From Pantoea sp. 18069 (GTDB lineage: Bacteria > Pseudomonadota > Gammaproteobacteria > Burkholderiales > Burkholderiaceae_C): a DNA stretch of 44,656 nt. The position numbers and the translations under genes are program-made. The DNA lies in the NCBI RefSeq assembly GCF_902706035.1, contig NZ_CACSJA010000040.1:1-44656 (forward strand). The letters run 5' to 3'. Of the stretch, positions 8,333-16,442 are shown piece by piece. The number at the start of each line of letters is the position of its first letter. Position 1 is the stretch's first letter. The notes beneath the pieces are model-generated. The model was not told the DNA's origin and made no database searches. It worked only from the letters and a program-made list of their open reading frames with translations.

Positions 8333-9256
8333 ATGAAGAACGAATACACCGATCACCATTGGGACGAACGCGACCCCAGCCCCTGGCTGGCGCTCTACCT
8401 GGACCAGAGCACGCCCCTGCCCGACGACGTCAAGGCCGCCTGGCTGCGCGACTGCAGCAGCAGCTCGCGCCAGTTCTTCCTGCCGCTGGTGCGGCCGCTG
8501 GCGCGCCTGTCGATGATCCTGATCCAGCTGCTCAAGATCTTCCTGCCCAAGCGCTGGTCGCACTCCATGCTGCTGCACCGGCTGCTGGCCTTCAGCATGA
8601 ACCGCTTTGTCTCGCCCGAAGCCAACTGGCTGATCATGCGGCACTTCCACCTGGGCTCGCAGGTGCTGGCCTTTGTCGCCGCGAACGCGCCCGTGCCGGT
8701 CAGCACCTCGCCGCTCACACCGAAGGTGATCGACGACGTCAGGGACGAGCTGTTCCTGCGCCATGACCTGAACCTGTTCAACTTCGTGATCCGCCTGAAC
8801 AAGGCCTTGCGCGCGGAAAACAAGGAACTGCTGCCCGTGCCCGAGCCGGACTTCTCGATGCTGCACGCGCCCGATCTGCACCTTGCGGACATGCCGCGCG
8901 GCAAGCTCAATCTGCTGGACCTGCAAAGCGCGATTGAAATCTACACGCCGGTCTATCAGCTGCTGCTGACCGACAACGACTTCTGGCGCGCGAGCAACTC
9001 GCTGCAGCTCGACGAGACCGTGGCCATCTACTGCGCCAGGATCCTGGCCTCGCCCGAGCACCTGGTGCTGCTCAACAACAAGCACCCGCTGGTGCCCATG
9101 ACCACGCTGTACGCGGCCTACCGGCTGGTGCTGCACGGGCTGTCGTCGGAAATGCTGCATTCGCTGCTGATGCGCATGGCGCGCGGCGAGATTCCCATCC
9201 CCGCGCGCGAGTTGGCCAAGATGCACGAGGCGGCGGAGGTGGTTATCGGGGAGTAA
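8333..9256 (+). CDS. Uncharacterised protein of the lipid cassette
   Basis: I do not recognise this 307-residue protein. It starts 10 bases after the ketosynthase fusion, behind an AAGGAAG ribosome-binding site, so it belongs to the same operon. It has a charged N-terminus (HHWDERDPSPW), an amphipathic hydrophobic stretch at about residues 48-76 (FFLPLVRPLARLSMILIQLL) with basic residues that could hold it to the membrane, and a Leu-rich helical remainder with DLNLFNFVIRLNKAL and AIEIYTPVYQLLL. I see no catalytic signature, no signal peptide and no full transmembrane bundle. A role in handling acyl substrates for its neighbours is only an inference from position. Confidence 0.75.
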   Translation: MKNEYTDHHWDERDPSPWLALYLDQSTPLPDDVKAAWLRDCSSSSRQFFLPLVRPLARLSMILIQLLKIFLPKRWSHSMLLHRLLAFSMNRFVSPEANWLIMRHFHLGSQVLAFVAANAPVPVSTSPLTPKVIDDVRDELFLRHDLNLFNFVIRLNKALRAENKELLPVPEPDFSMLHAPDLHLADMPRGKLNLLDLQSAIEIYTPVYQLLLTDNDFWRASNSLQLDETVAIYCARILASPEHLVLLNNKHPLVPMTTLYAAYRLVLHGLSSEMLHSLLMRMARGEIPIPARELAKMHEAAEVVIGE

Positions 9257-9278
9257 CGCGTGAGACGTCCCATGCCTT

Positions 9279-9336
9279 GAGGGCCGGACGTTCATGCTTC
9301 GACGCGGCCGGCCAGGCAGGCTCAGCACGAACGGAA
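9279..9336 (-). repeat. Degenerate dispersed repeat (CCGTTCGTG...CATGAACG type)
   Basis: Its reverse complement begins CCGTTCGTGCTGAGC and ends CATGAACG, matching the arms of the repeats at 24648-24703 and 24788-24840. Similar palindromic repeats are widespread in intergenic DNA of beta- and gamma-proteobacteria. It lies between the 3' ends of the convergent lipid cassette and sppA. Confidence 0.6.
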
Positions 9337-9390
9337 TCTCGCGCTGTTCACTCCCCTATGAAACTGGCGTGCTCCAGCGCGGGGCACCGA

Positions 9391-9488
9391 GCAAGGGCCG
9401 CCCCGCAGCGAGGGTGCCGTCCCTAGCCGGGCGCCCCCCTCCACCGAAGGTTGAGAGGGGGAAGGCGCGAAGCGCCTCAGGGGGTGCT
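9391..9488 (+). repeat. 98-bp hairpin repeat, copy 1
   Basis: It aligns without gaps to 22201-22298, with eight differences. The core CCCTAGCCGGGCGCCCCCCT is identical. The terminal hairpin is AGGCGC-GAA-GCGCCT at 9463-9477, followed by CAGGGGGTGCT. Four of the eight differences fall in this stem as two compensatory base-pair changes. It abuts the sppA stop codon and may act as a terminator or mRNA-end structure for sppA. Confidence 0.9.
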
Positions 9489-10539
9489 ATCGGATTACCG
9501 GCAGCGCCGACCGCAGCGTCTGCACCGCCCCGCCCCCCACGGCCGCGCCGAACTTCTTGGCCAGGCGCTCGGCGACGTTGTCGCGGCGCGTGTAGTCGAT
9601 CACTTCCTCGACCTTGACGATCTCGCGCGCCACATAGTCGAGGTTGCCGAGCTTGTCGGCCAGGCCCATCTCGACGGCCTGCTGGCCGGTCCAGAACAGG
9701 CCGCTGAACGTGTCGGCGCCGATCTTCAGGCGCTCGCCGCGACCGGTCTTCACGGCCGTGATGAACTGCTGGTGGATCTGGTCGAGCATCGACTGGGCGT
9801 GCACGCGCTGGGCTTCGGTCTGCGGGCTGAACGGGTCGAGAAAACCCTTGTTCTCGCCGGCCGTCAGCAGCCGGCGCTCGACGCCGAGCTTTTCCATGGT
9901 GCCGGTGAAGCCGAAACCGTCCATGAGCACGCCTATGCTGCCGACGATGCTGGCCTTGTCGACAAAGATATCGTCGGCCGCGGCCGCGATGTAATAGGCA
10001 GCGGAGGCGCAGGTTTCCTCGACCACGGCATAGACAGGCTTGCCGTGCTTGGCCTTGAGGCGCTGTATCTCGTCGTAGATGATGCCGGCCTGCACCGGGC
10101 TGCCGCCCGGGGAGTTGATCAGCAGCACCACGGCGCGCGAGCCCGCGTCCTCGAAAGCGCTGCGCATGGCCGCGACCACGAATTCGGCGCTGGCTTCGGC
10201 GCCGGTGGCGATTTCCCCCTTGATGTCGACCACGGCCGTGTGCGGGCCGCTGGTCGACGTGGTCACCGCATCGCGGCCCAGCACGAGCCACGCGAGCAGC
10301 AGCGCCACGCCGAGCCAGGCCAGGCGGCCGAACAGCCGCCAGCGGCGCGCGGCGCGCTGCTCGCGGATGGTGGCCATGACCAGGTTTTCAAGCACCTCGC
10401 GCTCCCAGCCCGGCGACTGCGCCGCGGAAGAGGCGGGTGCAGGCGCGGCGCTTTCGGGCCGCGCCTGCGCCCACAGGTCGGGTGCTGCGGGAGAGACGGG
10501 CTCGGAGCCAGGGGTTCCAGGAGGCAATGGGGTGGTCAT
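9487..10539 (-). CDS. sppA: S49 family signal peptide peptidase SppA (short form)
   Basis: A 350-residue membrane serine protease that degrades signal peptides left after export. A Pro/Ala-rich cytoplasmic N-terminus (1-45) precedes a single transmembrane helix at about 72-88. The protease domain has INSPGGSPV (142-149), the presumed nucleophile Ser179 in ETCASAAYY, GSIGV (200-204) and the presumed general base Lys231 in AGENKGFLDPF. The chosen start is ATG at 10539 (MTTPLPPG); the frame extends upstream but overlaps the Rieske gene. It begins one base after the Rieske stop codon, so translation is coupled. The stop codon abuts repeat copy 1. Confidence 0.93.
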   Translation of the reverse strand: MTTPLPPGTPGSEPVSPAAPDLWAQARPESAAPAPASSAAQSPGWEREVLENLVMATIREQRAARRWRLFGRLAWLGVALLLAWLVLGRDAVTTSTSGPHTAVVDIKGEIATGAEASAEFVVAAMRSAFEDAGSRAVVLLINSPGGSPVQAGIIYDEIQRLKAKHGKPVYAVVEETCASAAYYIAAAADDIFVDKASIVGSIGVLMDGFGFTGTMEKLGVERRLLTAGENKGFLDPFSPQTEAQRVHAQSMLDQIHQQFITAVKTGRGERLKIGADTFSGLFWTGQQAVEMGLADKLGNLDYVAREIVKVEEVIDYTRRDNVAERLAKKFGAAVGGGAVQTLRSALPVIR

Positions 10540-10540
10540 G

Positions 10541-10906
10541 TCAGGACTCGACAGGGTACAGGTCATCGGAAGTATGCCAGTGCACCACACCCCGAGCTTC
10601 GCACAATGCTATTTTCACCAGACCGCCACGGCACGGGCCGCCCACGCAGGCACCGGTGTCGGGCGCATAGGCCGCGCCGTGGGTTGCACACAACAGCCAT
10701 TGACCCGAATCGTCGAATACCTGGTTGGGCTGCCAGTCGAGTTCCATCGGGATATGCGTGCAGCGGTTCAGGTAGGCCTGGGCCCGCCCTTCGAAGCGCA
10801 CCGCGAACGCGCGCCAGCGCGCTCCCGCATGGACCACGTCGAACGGCACGGCCAGGCCGCCTTCGCGCAAGTCCTCGCTGCGACACAGGAACACCGGCGC
10901 GGGCAT
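10541..10906 (-). CDS. Rieske [2Fe-2S] ferredoxin-like protein
   Basis: A 121-residue soluble Rieske protein. The cluster ligands are C49-x-H51 (CTHIPMELD) and C73-x2-H76 (CATHGAAY), a complete site. No transmembrane helix or partner oxygenase subunit is nearby. It lies between a HAD phosphatase (7 bases upstream) and sppA (1 base downstream) in a minus-strand operon starting with rluC, an arrangement I recall as common in Comamonadaceae. Its redox partner is unknown. Confidence 0.92.
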   Translation of the reverse strand: MPAPVFLCRSEDLREGGLAVPFDVVHAGARWRAFAVRFEGRAQAYLNRCTHIPMELDWQPNQVFDDSGQWLLCATHGAAYAPDTGACVGGPCRGGLVKIALCEARGVVHWHTSDDLYPVES

Positions 10907-10913
10907 GGCGGGC

Positions 10914-11582
10914 TCAGCCGTTGGTCAGCAGCCACTGCTGCAGCCCGGCCACCGATTCGGCCACGTATAGCGGCTCGAATTCGGCAAAGCCGCCGGTTGC
11001 ATGCGCGCCATAGGACACTCCCACGCGCGCGCAGCCGGCGTTGCGCGCCATCAGCAGGTCGTGCGTGGTGTCGCCTATCATCAGCACGCGCTCGGGCGCG
11101 ACGCCGAACTCGGCCATCAGCTCCTGCAGCATCAGCGGATGGGGCTTGCCCGCGGTTTCGTCCGCGGTGCGCGAGCCGTCGAACAGGCCCTTGAGCGCGA
11201 CGCTGGCCAGCACCTCGTTGAGGCCGCGCCGGCTCTTGCCCGTGGCCACCGTGAGCAGATGGCCGCCTTCACGCAGCGCCTCGAGCAGCGGCACGACGCC
11301 TTCGAACAGGCTCAGATCGTTCTGGTGCTGCAGGTAGTGGTAGCGGTAGCGGTTGCCCAGCTCGGGGTATTTTTCGGGCGGCACGTCGGGCGCCGCATGG
11401 GCCAGCGCCTGCGTCAGCGCCATGCCGATCACATAGGAGGCAGCTTCCTGGGTCGGCACCCGGCCGCCGACGTCGCGCACCGCTTCCTGGATGCTTTTGG
11501 TGATCGCTGCCGTGGAGTCGTAGAGCGTGCCGTCCCAGTCGAAGGCAATCAGGTCAAAGCGGCGGGAAGAAACAAAAGACAT
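10914..11582 (-). CDS. HAD-family hydrolase, phosphoglycolate phosphatase-like
   Basis: A 222-residue HAD subfamily IA phosphatase. Motif I is FDWDGTLYDS with nucleophile Asp15 and acid Asp17; the motif II region is TVATGKS; Lys and motif III appear as AGKPHP and MIGDTTHDLLMARNAGC. The ATG at 11582 (MSFVSSRRFD) is preferred over the one at 11603. It follows rluC by 51 bases and precedes the Rieske gene. Related proteins hydrolyse 2-phosphoglycolate or other small phosphates; the substrate is not determined here. Confidence 0.9.
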   Translation of the reverse strand: MSFVSSRRFDLIAFDWDGTLYDSTAAITKSIQEAVRDVGGRVPTQEAASYVIGMALTQALAHAAPDVPPEKYPELGNRYRYHYLQHQNDLSLFEGVVPLLEALREGGHLLTVATGKSRRGLNEVLASVALKGLFDGSRTADETAGKPHPLMLQELMAEFGVAPERVLMIGDTTHDLLMARNAGCARVGVSYGAHATGGFAEFEPLYVAESVAGLQQWLLTNG

Positions 11583-11633
11583 GGCGGATCCGTCAGAAAA
11601 CAATCAAGAAAGGCAGCAAGGGGCGGCGGGCGC

Positions 11634-12608
11634 TCAGGCGACGAAGTCGGCCAGCTCGGCGGGAAGCTCGGCATGCAGCTCCACGCGCTCACCCGAAGCC
11701 GGGTGGTTGAACTGCAAGCGCCAGGCATGCAGGAACATGCGCTTGAGGCCCAGCTTGTGCACCCGGCGGTTGAGGTCGAAATCGCCGTACTTGTCGTCAC
11801 CGACAATGCCATGGCCCTGCGAGGAAAGGTGCACGCGGATCTGGTGCGTGCGCCCGGTCTTGATCGTGACTTCGAGCAGGCTCATCGCGGGCAGGCCCTG
11901 CAGGGGCCGCGCGGCAATCTGCGTGCGCACCTTGACCAGCGTCACCGAGCGCATGCCGTCGGGATCGTCGGGCGTGGTCACGCGCACGCGGCGCTCGCCG
12001 TCGGGCAGCAGGTATTTGTGCAGCGGCGTGTCTATGACCTTCCTGTTGACCGGCCAGCTGCCCTGCACCAGCGCCAGATAGGTCTTGCCGGTCTCGCGCT
12101 CGCGGAACTGGTCCTGCAGGCCGGTGAGCGCCGAGCGCTTCTTCGCGACCAGCAAGATACCCGAGGTTTCCCTATCGAGCCGGTGCACGAGTTCGAGAAA
12201 CCTGGCCTGGGGACGCGCCTGGCGCAGCTGTTCGATCACGCCGAAGCTCACGCCGCTGCCGCCATGCACGGCGACGCCCGCGGGCTTGTCTATGGCCAGC
12301 AGATGGTCGTCCTCGAGCAGTTGCGGAAACTCGCGCGCCGGCGCCGGGTGGGCGGCCTTTTCAGCGACCTTCTCGGAGATGCGCACCGGGGGCAGGCGCA
12401 CGCTGTCGCCTTCGGCGACGCGCGTATCGGCGCTCGCCCGGCCTTTGTTGATGCGCACTTCGCCACTGCGAATGATGCGGTAGACATGGGTTTTCGGCAC
12501 GCCCTTGAGGTGCCGGATCAGGAAGTTGTCCAGGCGCTGGCCAGCGGAATCGGCGTCGACTGCGATGAGGCGGGCAGCGGGGGCTGGGATGCCTTGGGCT
12601 CGGTCCAT
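11634..12608 (-). CDS. rluC: 23S rRNA pseudouridine synthase RluC
   Basis: RluC makes pseudouridine at 955, 2504 and 2580 of 23S rRNA in E. coli. The protein has an N-terminal S4 RNA-binding domain (AGQRLDNFLIRHLKGVPK) and the RluA-type catalytic domain with HRLDRETSGI, whose Asp is the nucleophile, plus GRTHQIRVHL near the end. I prefer the ATG at 12608 (324 residues) because an AGAGGG ribosome-binding site lies 10 bases before it; a GTG at 12638 would add ten residues. It is divergent from rne and first in the rluC-HAD-Rieske-sppA run. The rluC/rne pairing matches the E. coli layout. Confidence 0.95.
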   Translation of the reverse strand: MDRAQGIPAPAARLIAVDADSAGQRLDNFLIRHLKGVPKTHVYRIIRSGEVRINKGRASADTRVAEGDSVRLPPVRISEKVAEKAAHPAPAREFPQLLEDDHLLAIDKPAGVAVHGGSGVSFGVIEQLRQARPQARFLELVHRLDRETSGILLVAKKRSALTGLQDQFRERETGKTYLALVQGSWPVNRKVIDTPLHKYLLPDGERRVRVTTPDDPDGMRSVTLVKVRTQIAARPLQGLPAMSLLEVTIKTGRTHQIRVHLSSQGHGIVGDDKYGDFDLNRRVHKLGLKRMFLHAWRLQFNHPASGERVELHAELPAELADFVA

Positions 12609-13228
12609 CGCCGGTTTGCCCTCTATAATGTGTTTCACCTGCGCGATACTAGTGTAAGTGGTTGATTTGCATGGAGTTTAGTCCACCCAGCCATTTCCCG
12701 CTGCGCAGGCAGGTCGATGCCAGCCGGTTTCGCACACGCAGATTGCAGGCCAGATGCCTGTATTGGCCTGTGTCACACCGGGCATTCTGACGAATTGAAA
12801 CAACGGAATCTCACAGTTGGCAGCTTTCGGCGAACCAAAGCGTTCGCACCTGCCAACGGATCAAAGCGAGCATGTGGATCTTTTATGCATGGATGGTCTT
12901 TCTGGGACGGAGGTCTTCACCTCCGCACTCGGCCGTCCGCGCTCTCAAGTCTCCCGCTTCCCCCGCACTGCCACTTTCACGCACCATGGTGAAACTGCGC
13001 GCGCATCTACTCGCTCCCATCCACGCGCCTTTGCCCCCTTTGCTGACATAACTCAATGATGGTCAGCAACCCGCGGCATTCCCGGCCATTCCTTTTCGTT
13101 TCAAGACGTCAGTCCGGCATCATCGGCTCCGACAGAGCCCGTCTTTGATTGAGAGTCACAGGCGTGCCGCTGCGACAGCGTATGGCTGCCGAACGGCCCG
13201 CCTTCATAACGAATAAAGGAAACGCATC
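12609..13228 (+). promoter_or_regulatory. Long structured leader and promoter region of rne
   Basis: This 620-base gene-free stretch separates divergent rluC and rne. A perfect TATAAT lies at 12624-12629 on the plus strand, but I see no good -35 box. Several stems can form in the presumed rne leader: GTTGGCAG (12816-12823) with CTGCCAAC (12850-12857), enclosing CTTTCGG-CGAA-CCAAAG (12824-12840); a 7-bp stem at 12908-12925 with a CTTC loop; GGACGG (12905-12910) with CCGTCC (12933-12938), which excludes it; and TTTCAC (12975-12980) with GTGAAA (12989-12994). E. coli RNase E autoregulates through its long leader; a similar role here is inference. An AAAGGA site precedes the rne ATG by 8 bases. 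Confidence 0.6.
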
Positions 13229-16200
13229 ATGAAACGGATGCTTATCAACGCTACGCAGGCCGAAGAACGCCGCCTGGCCATCGTCGACGGTCAGAAACTG
13301 CTCGACTACGAAATCGAAATCGAAGGTCGCGAACAGCGCAAGGGCAACATCTACAAGGCCGTGGTCACGCGCGTCGAGCCTTCGCTCGAAGCCTGCTTCG
13401 TCGACTACGGCGAAGACCGCCACGGCTTCCTGCCGTTCAAGGAAATCTCGCGCCAGTATTTCGCCGACGGCGTGCCCGCCAACCAGGCGCGCATCAATGA
13501 CGTGATCCGCGAAGGCCAGGAAATGCTGGTCCAGGTCGAGAAGGAAGAACGCGGCAACAAGGGCGCGGCCCTGACGACCTTCGTCTCGCTCGCCGGCCGC
13601 TATGTGGTGCTGATGCCCAACAACCCGCGCGGCGGTGGCGTCTCGCGCCGCATCGAAGGCGAAGACCGGGCCGAGCTCAAGGAAGCGATGGACCAGCTCG
13701 AGTACCCCAAGGGCATGAGCATCATCGCGCGCACCGCCGGCATAGGCCGCAGCGCGCCCGAACTGCAGTGGGACCTGAACTACCTGCTCAAGCTCTGGAG
13801 CGCGATCGACGGCGCGGCCAAGGGCGGCAAGGGCGCTTTCCTGATCTATCAGGAATCGAGCCTGGTGATTCGCGCCATCCGCGACTACTTCAACAACGAG
13901 ATCGGTGACATCCTCATCGATACCGACGACATCTACGAACAGGCCCAGCAGTTCATGGCGCACGTGATGCCCGAGCACACCGCCCGGGTCAAGCGCTACC
14001 GCGACGACGCACCGCTGTTCAGCCGCTTCCAGATCGAGCACCAGATCGAATCGGCCTACTCGCGCACCGTGACCCTGCCCTCGGGCGGCGCCGTGGTGAT
14101 CGACCACACCGAAGCCCTGGTCTCGGTGGACGTGAACTCGGCGCGCGCCATCAAGGGCGGCGACATCGAGGAAACGGCCACGCGCACCAACCTCGAAGCC
14201 GCCGACGAAGTCGCGCGCCAGATGCGACTGCGCGATCTGGGCGGCCTGATCGTGATCGACTTCATCGACATGGAAGAGTCGAAGAACCGCCGCGAAGTCG
14301 AGAACCGCCTGCGCGACGCGCTGCGCCAGGACCGCGCCCGCGTGCAGTTCGGCAGCATCAGCAAGTTCGGCCTGATGGAAATGAGCCGCCAGCGGCTCAA
14401 GCCCGCGCTGTCAGAAGGCGCGCACATCAACTGCCCGCGCTGCGGCGGTTCGGGCCATATCCGCGACACCGAAAGCTCGGCGCTGCAGATCCTGCGCATC
14501 ATCCAGGAAGAGTCCATGAAGGACAACACCGCCGCCGTGCACTGCCAGGTGCCGGTGGAAGTGGCGTCGTTCCTGCTCAACGAAAAGCGCACCGAGATCG
14601 CCAAGATCGAACTCAAGCAGCGCGTGTCAGTGCTGATGGTGCCCAACAAGTCGCTGGAAACGCCGCACTACAAACTCGAGCGCCTCAAGCACGACGACCC
14701 CCGCCTCGAAAACCTCGATGCCAGCTACAAGCTCGCCGACGAAGTCGAAGCCAACACCGCCGTGACGCGCCGCTCGCAGGAGCCGACCAACAAGCAGACG
14801 CCGGTGATCAAGGGCGTGCTGCGCGATACGCCCGCGCCCGTGGCCGAGCCCCGTGCGCAAGCCGCACCGCGTGCGGCTGCCGCTGCGCGCCCTGCGCCTG
14901 CGGCCCGTCCGACCGCTGCGCCCCGCGCCGCGGCACCGGGCGCCGGCGCGCCGCGCGAGCAAGGCTTCTTCGCCTGGCTCAAGAACCTGTTCGGCTTTGG
15001 CGCTGCGCCCGCAGCCCCCGCACCGGTCGCGACAGCGCCCGAAACGCCGGCCGCACGCGAAGCGCGTGAAGCACGCCGCGACGGCCGTCCTGGCGAAAAC
15101 CGCGGTCGCCGCGGCGAGGGCCGCCCCGGCGAGGGCCGCCCCGGCGAGCGCAACGGCCCGCGTGAAGGTGGGCGCGAAGGCGGTCGTGATGGCAACCGTG
15201 AAGGCGGCCGCGACAACGCCGGCGAAGGCCGGGGTCGCCGTGGTGAGCGCGCAGAAGGTCGCGCCGATGGCCGCAACGGCCCAGGCCGTGATGGCGAACG
15301 CGCAGAAGGCCGCAACAGCCGCAACCGCGGTGAACGTGGCGGCCGTGACCAGGAAGCACGCCAGCCGCTGGAAGCTTCGGCACACCTGGCCCAGGTCGGC
15401 TCTGTTGACAACGAAGTCTCGCTCGAGGCCGATGGCCGCGGCGAGCGCGGCCCCCGCCGCGAACGTGGCGAGCGAGGCGAGCGCCCTGAAGGCAGTGGCC
15501 GCCGCGAACGCGGTGAACGTGGCGAGCGCCGTGAACGCGCGCCCCGCCCCGCAGAAGCCCCCGCCGCCGAAGGCCAGTCGCAAGAGCTGAACGCCGCTGC
15601 GCAGGAGCAGGCACCGGCCGACGCCGAAGGCGTGCAGGCACCCGCGACGAACGCTGAAGGCGAGCCCCGCCAGCGCCGTTCGCGTGACCGCTACGGCCGT
15701 GACCGCCGCGAGCGTGGCGAGCGCCCCGCGCGTGACCCCGCTGCCCAGCCCGCGTTCGACGCCGCCGAGCCCGCCGAAGGCGACGCCCAGGTCTTCGTGC
15801 CCGAACAGGCCGAAACCGAGCCCACGCGTCGCAGCTACTTCAGCGCCGCCGCTGCCGAGTCCGCAGCACCTGTGGCCGAAGCACCGGTAGCTCCCGCTCC
15901 CGTCGCCGCAGCGCCTGCAGCAGCACCGGTCGCTCCTGCGCCCGTGGCAGCAGCACCTGTCGCCCCGCCGGTCGAGGCACCCGTGGCCGCTGCGGTGGCA
16001 ACCGCCCCCGTGCTCGCACCAGCGGCCATCGCACCGGTCGCAGCGCCGGTGGCCGCTCCCGTGTCAGCGCCCCAGGCAGCAGCGCCCGTCGCCGCAGCCG
16101 CTGGCCTGCCACAGATCGCGAGCTTCATCCTGCCTATCGATACGCTGCATGGCATTGCACGCGAATCGGGCCTGGAATGGGTGAACTCGGACGCCGAGAA

Positions 16201-16366
16201 GATTGCCGCCGTCCAGGCAGCGATCGCGGCCGAGCCCCAGCCGGTGCACGTGCCGCGCGAGCGCCCCGCGCCCGTGGTGATCGACGAAGGCCCGCTGGTG
16301 CTGGTCGAGACCCGTCGTGACCTGCGCGACATGACTTTGCCGTTCGAGCAGTCCAGCAACGCTTGA
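13229..16366 (+). CDS. rne: Ribonuclease E
   Basis: The main mRNA-decay and rRNA/tRNA-processing endonuclease (1045 residues). The catalytic half (about 1-520) holds the S1 domain, metal ligands Asp301 (SVDVNSARAIKGGDIEE) and Asp344 (VIDFIDMEE), and the zinc-link Cys402/Cys405 (CPRCGG), each at the spacing of the E. coli enzyme. The rest is a disordered tail: an Ala/Pro-rich linker, an Arg/Gly/Glu-rich repeat region (about 620-830) likely to bind RNA, an Ala-Pro-Val repeat (about 875-965), and a well-formed final segment of about 80 residues starting GLPQIASFILP and containing LVLVETRRDL. The start is ATG at 13229. It is followed by an intrinsic terminator. Confidence 0.97.
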   Translation: MKRMLINATQAEERRLAIVDGQKLLDYEIEIEGREQRKGNIYKAVVTRVEPSLEACFVDYGEDRHGFLPFKEISRQYFADGVPANQARINDVIREGQEMLVQVEKEERGNKGAALTTFVSLAGRYVVLMPNNPRGGGVSRRIEGEDRAELKEAMDQLEYPKGMSIIARTAGIGRSAPELQWDLNYLLKLWSAIDGAAKGGKGAFLIYQESSLVIRAIRDYFNNEIGDILIDTDDIYEQAQQFMAHVMPEHTARVKRYRDDAPLFSRFQIEHQIESAYSRTVTLPSGGAVVIDHTEALVSVDVNSARAIKGGDIEETATRTNLEAADEVARQMRLRDLGGLIVIDFIDMEESKNRREVENRLRDALRQDRARVQFGSISKFGLMEMSRQRLKPALSEGAHINCPRCGGSGHIRDTESSALQILRIIQEESMKDNTAAVHCQVPVEVASFLLNEKRTEIAKIELKQRVSVLMVPNKSLETPHYKLERLKHDDPRLENLDASYKLADEVEANTAVTRRSQEPTNKQTPVIKGVLRDTPAPVAEPRAQAAPRAAAAARPAPAARPTAAPRAAAPGAGAPREQGFFAWLKNLFGFGAAPAAPAPVATAPETPAAREAREARRDGRPGENRGRRGEGRPGEGRPGERNGPREGGREGGRDGNREGGRDNAGEGRGRRGERAEGRADGRNGPGRDGERAEGRNSRNRGERGGRDQEARQPLEASAHLAQVGSVDNEVSLEADGRGERGPRRERGERGERPEGSGRRERGERGERRERAPRPAEAPAAEGQSQELNAAAQEQAPADAEGVQAPATNAEGEPRQRRSRDRYGRDRRERGERPARDPAAQPAFDAAEPAEGDAQVFVPEQAETEPTRRSYFSAAAAESAAPVAEAPVAPAPVAAAPAAAPVAPAPVAAAPVAPPVEAPVAAAVATAPVLAPAAIAPVAAPVAAPVSAPQAAAPVAAAAGLPQIASFILPIDTLHGIARESGLEWVNSDAEKIAAVQAAIAAEPQPVHVPRERPAPVVIDEGPLVLVETRRDLRDMTLPFEQSSNA

Positions 16367-16374
16367 ATGCGCTG

Positions 16375-16406
16375 AAACCAGGGGCCTTCAGGGCCCCTGG
16401 TTGTTT
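16375..16406 (+). terminator. Intrinsic terminator of rne
   Basis: An 11-bp stem, AACCAGGGGCC (16376-16386) with GGCCCCTGGTT (16392-16402), closes on a five-base loop and is followed by GTTT. It starts nine bases after the rne stop codon. The T tract is short. Confidence 0.8.
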
Positions 16407-16442
16407 CTGGACCTGTTGTTTCCATTGATTCCGTCACCGTCC

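Noticed and set aside
12624..12629. A perfect TATAAT as a firm rne promoter
   Set aside because: No -35 box lies 16-18 bases upstream, so it is noted only as part of the leader region.
15100..15560. Short Arg-Gly-Glu repeats as a possible CRISPR or satellite array
   Set aside because: They are in-frame codon repeats of the RNase E tail, irregular in length and without spacers.
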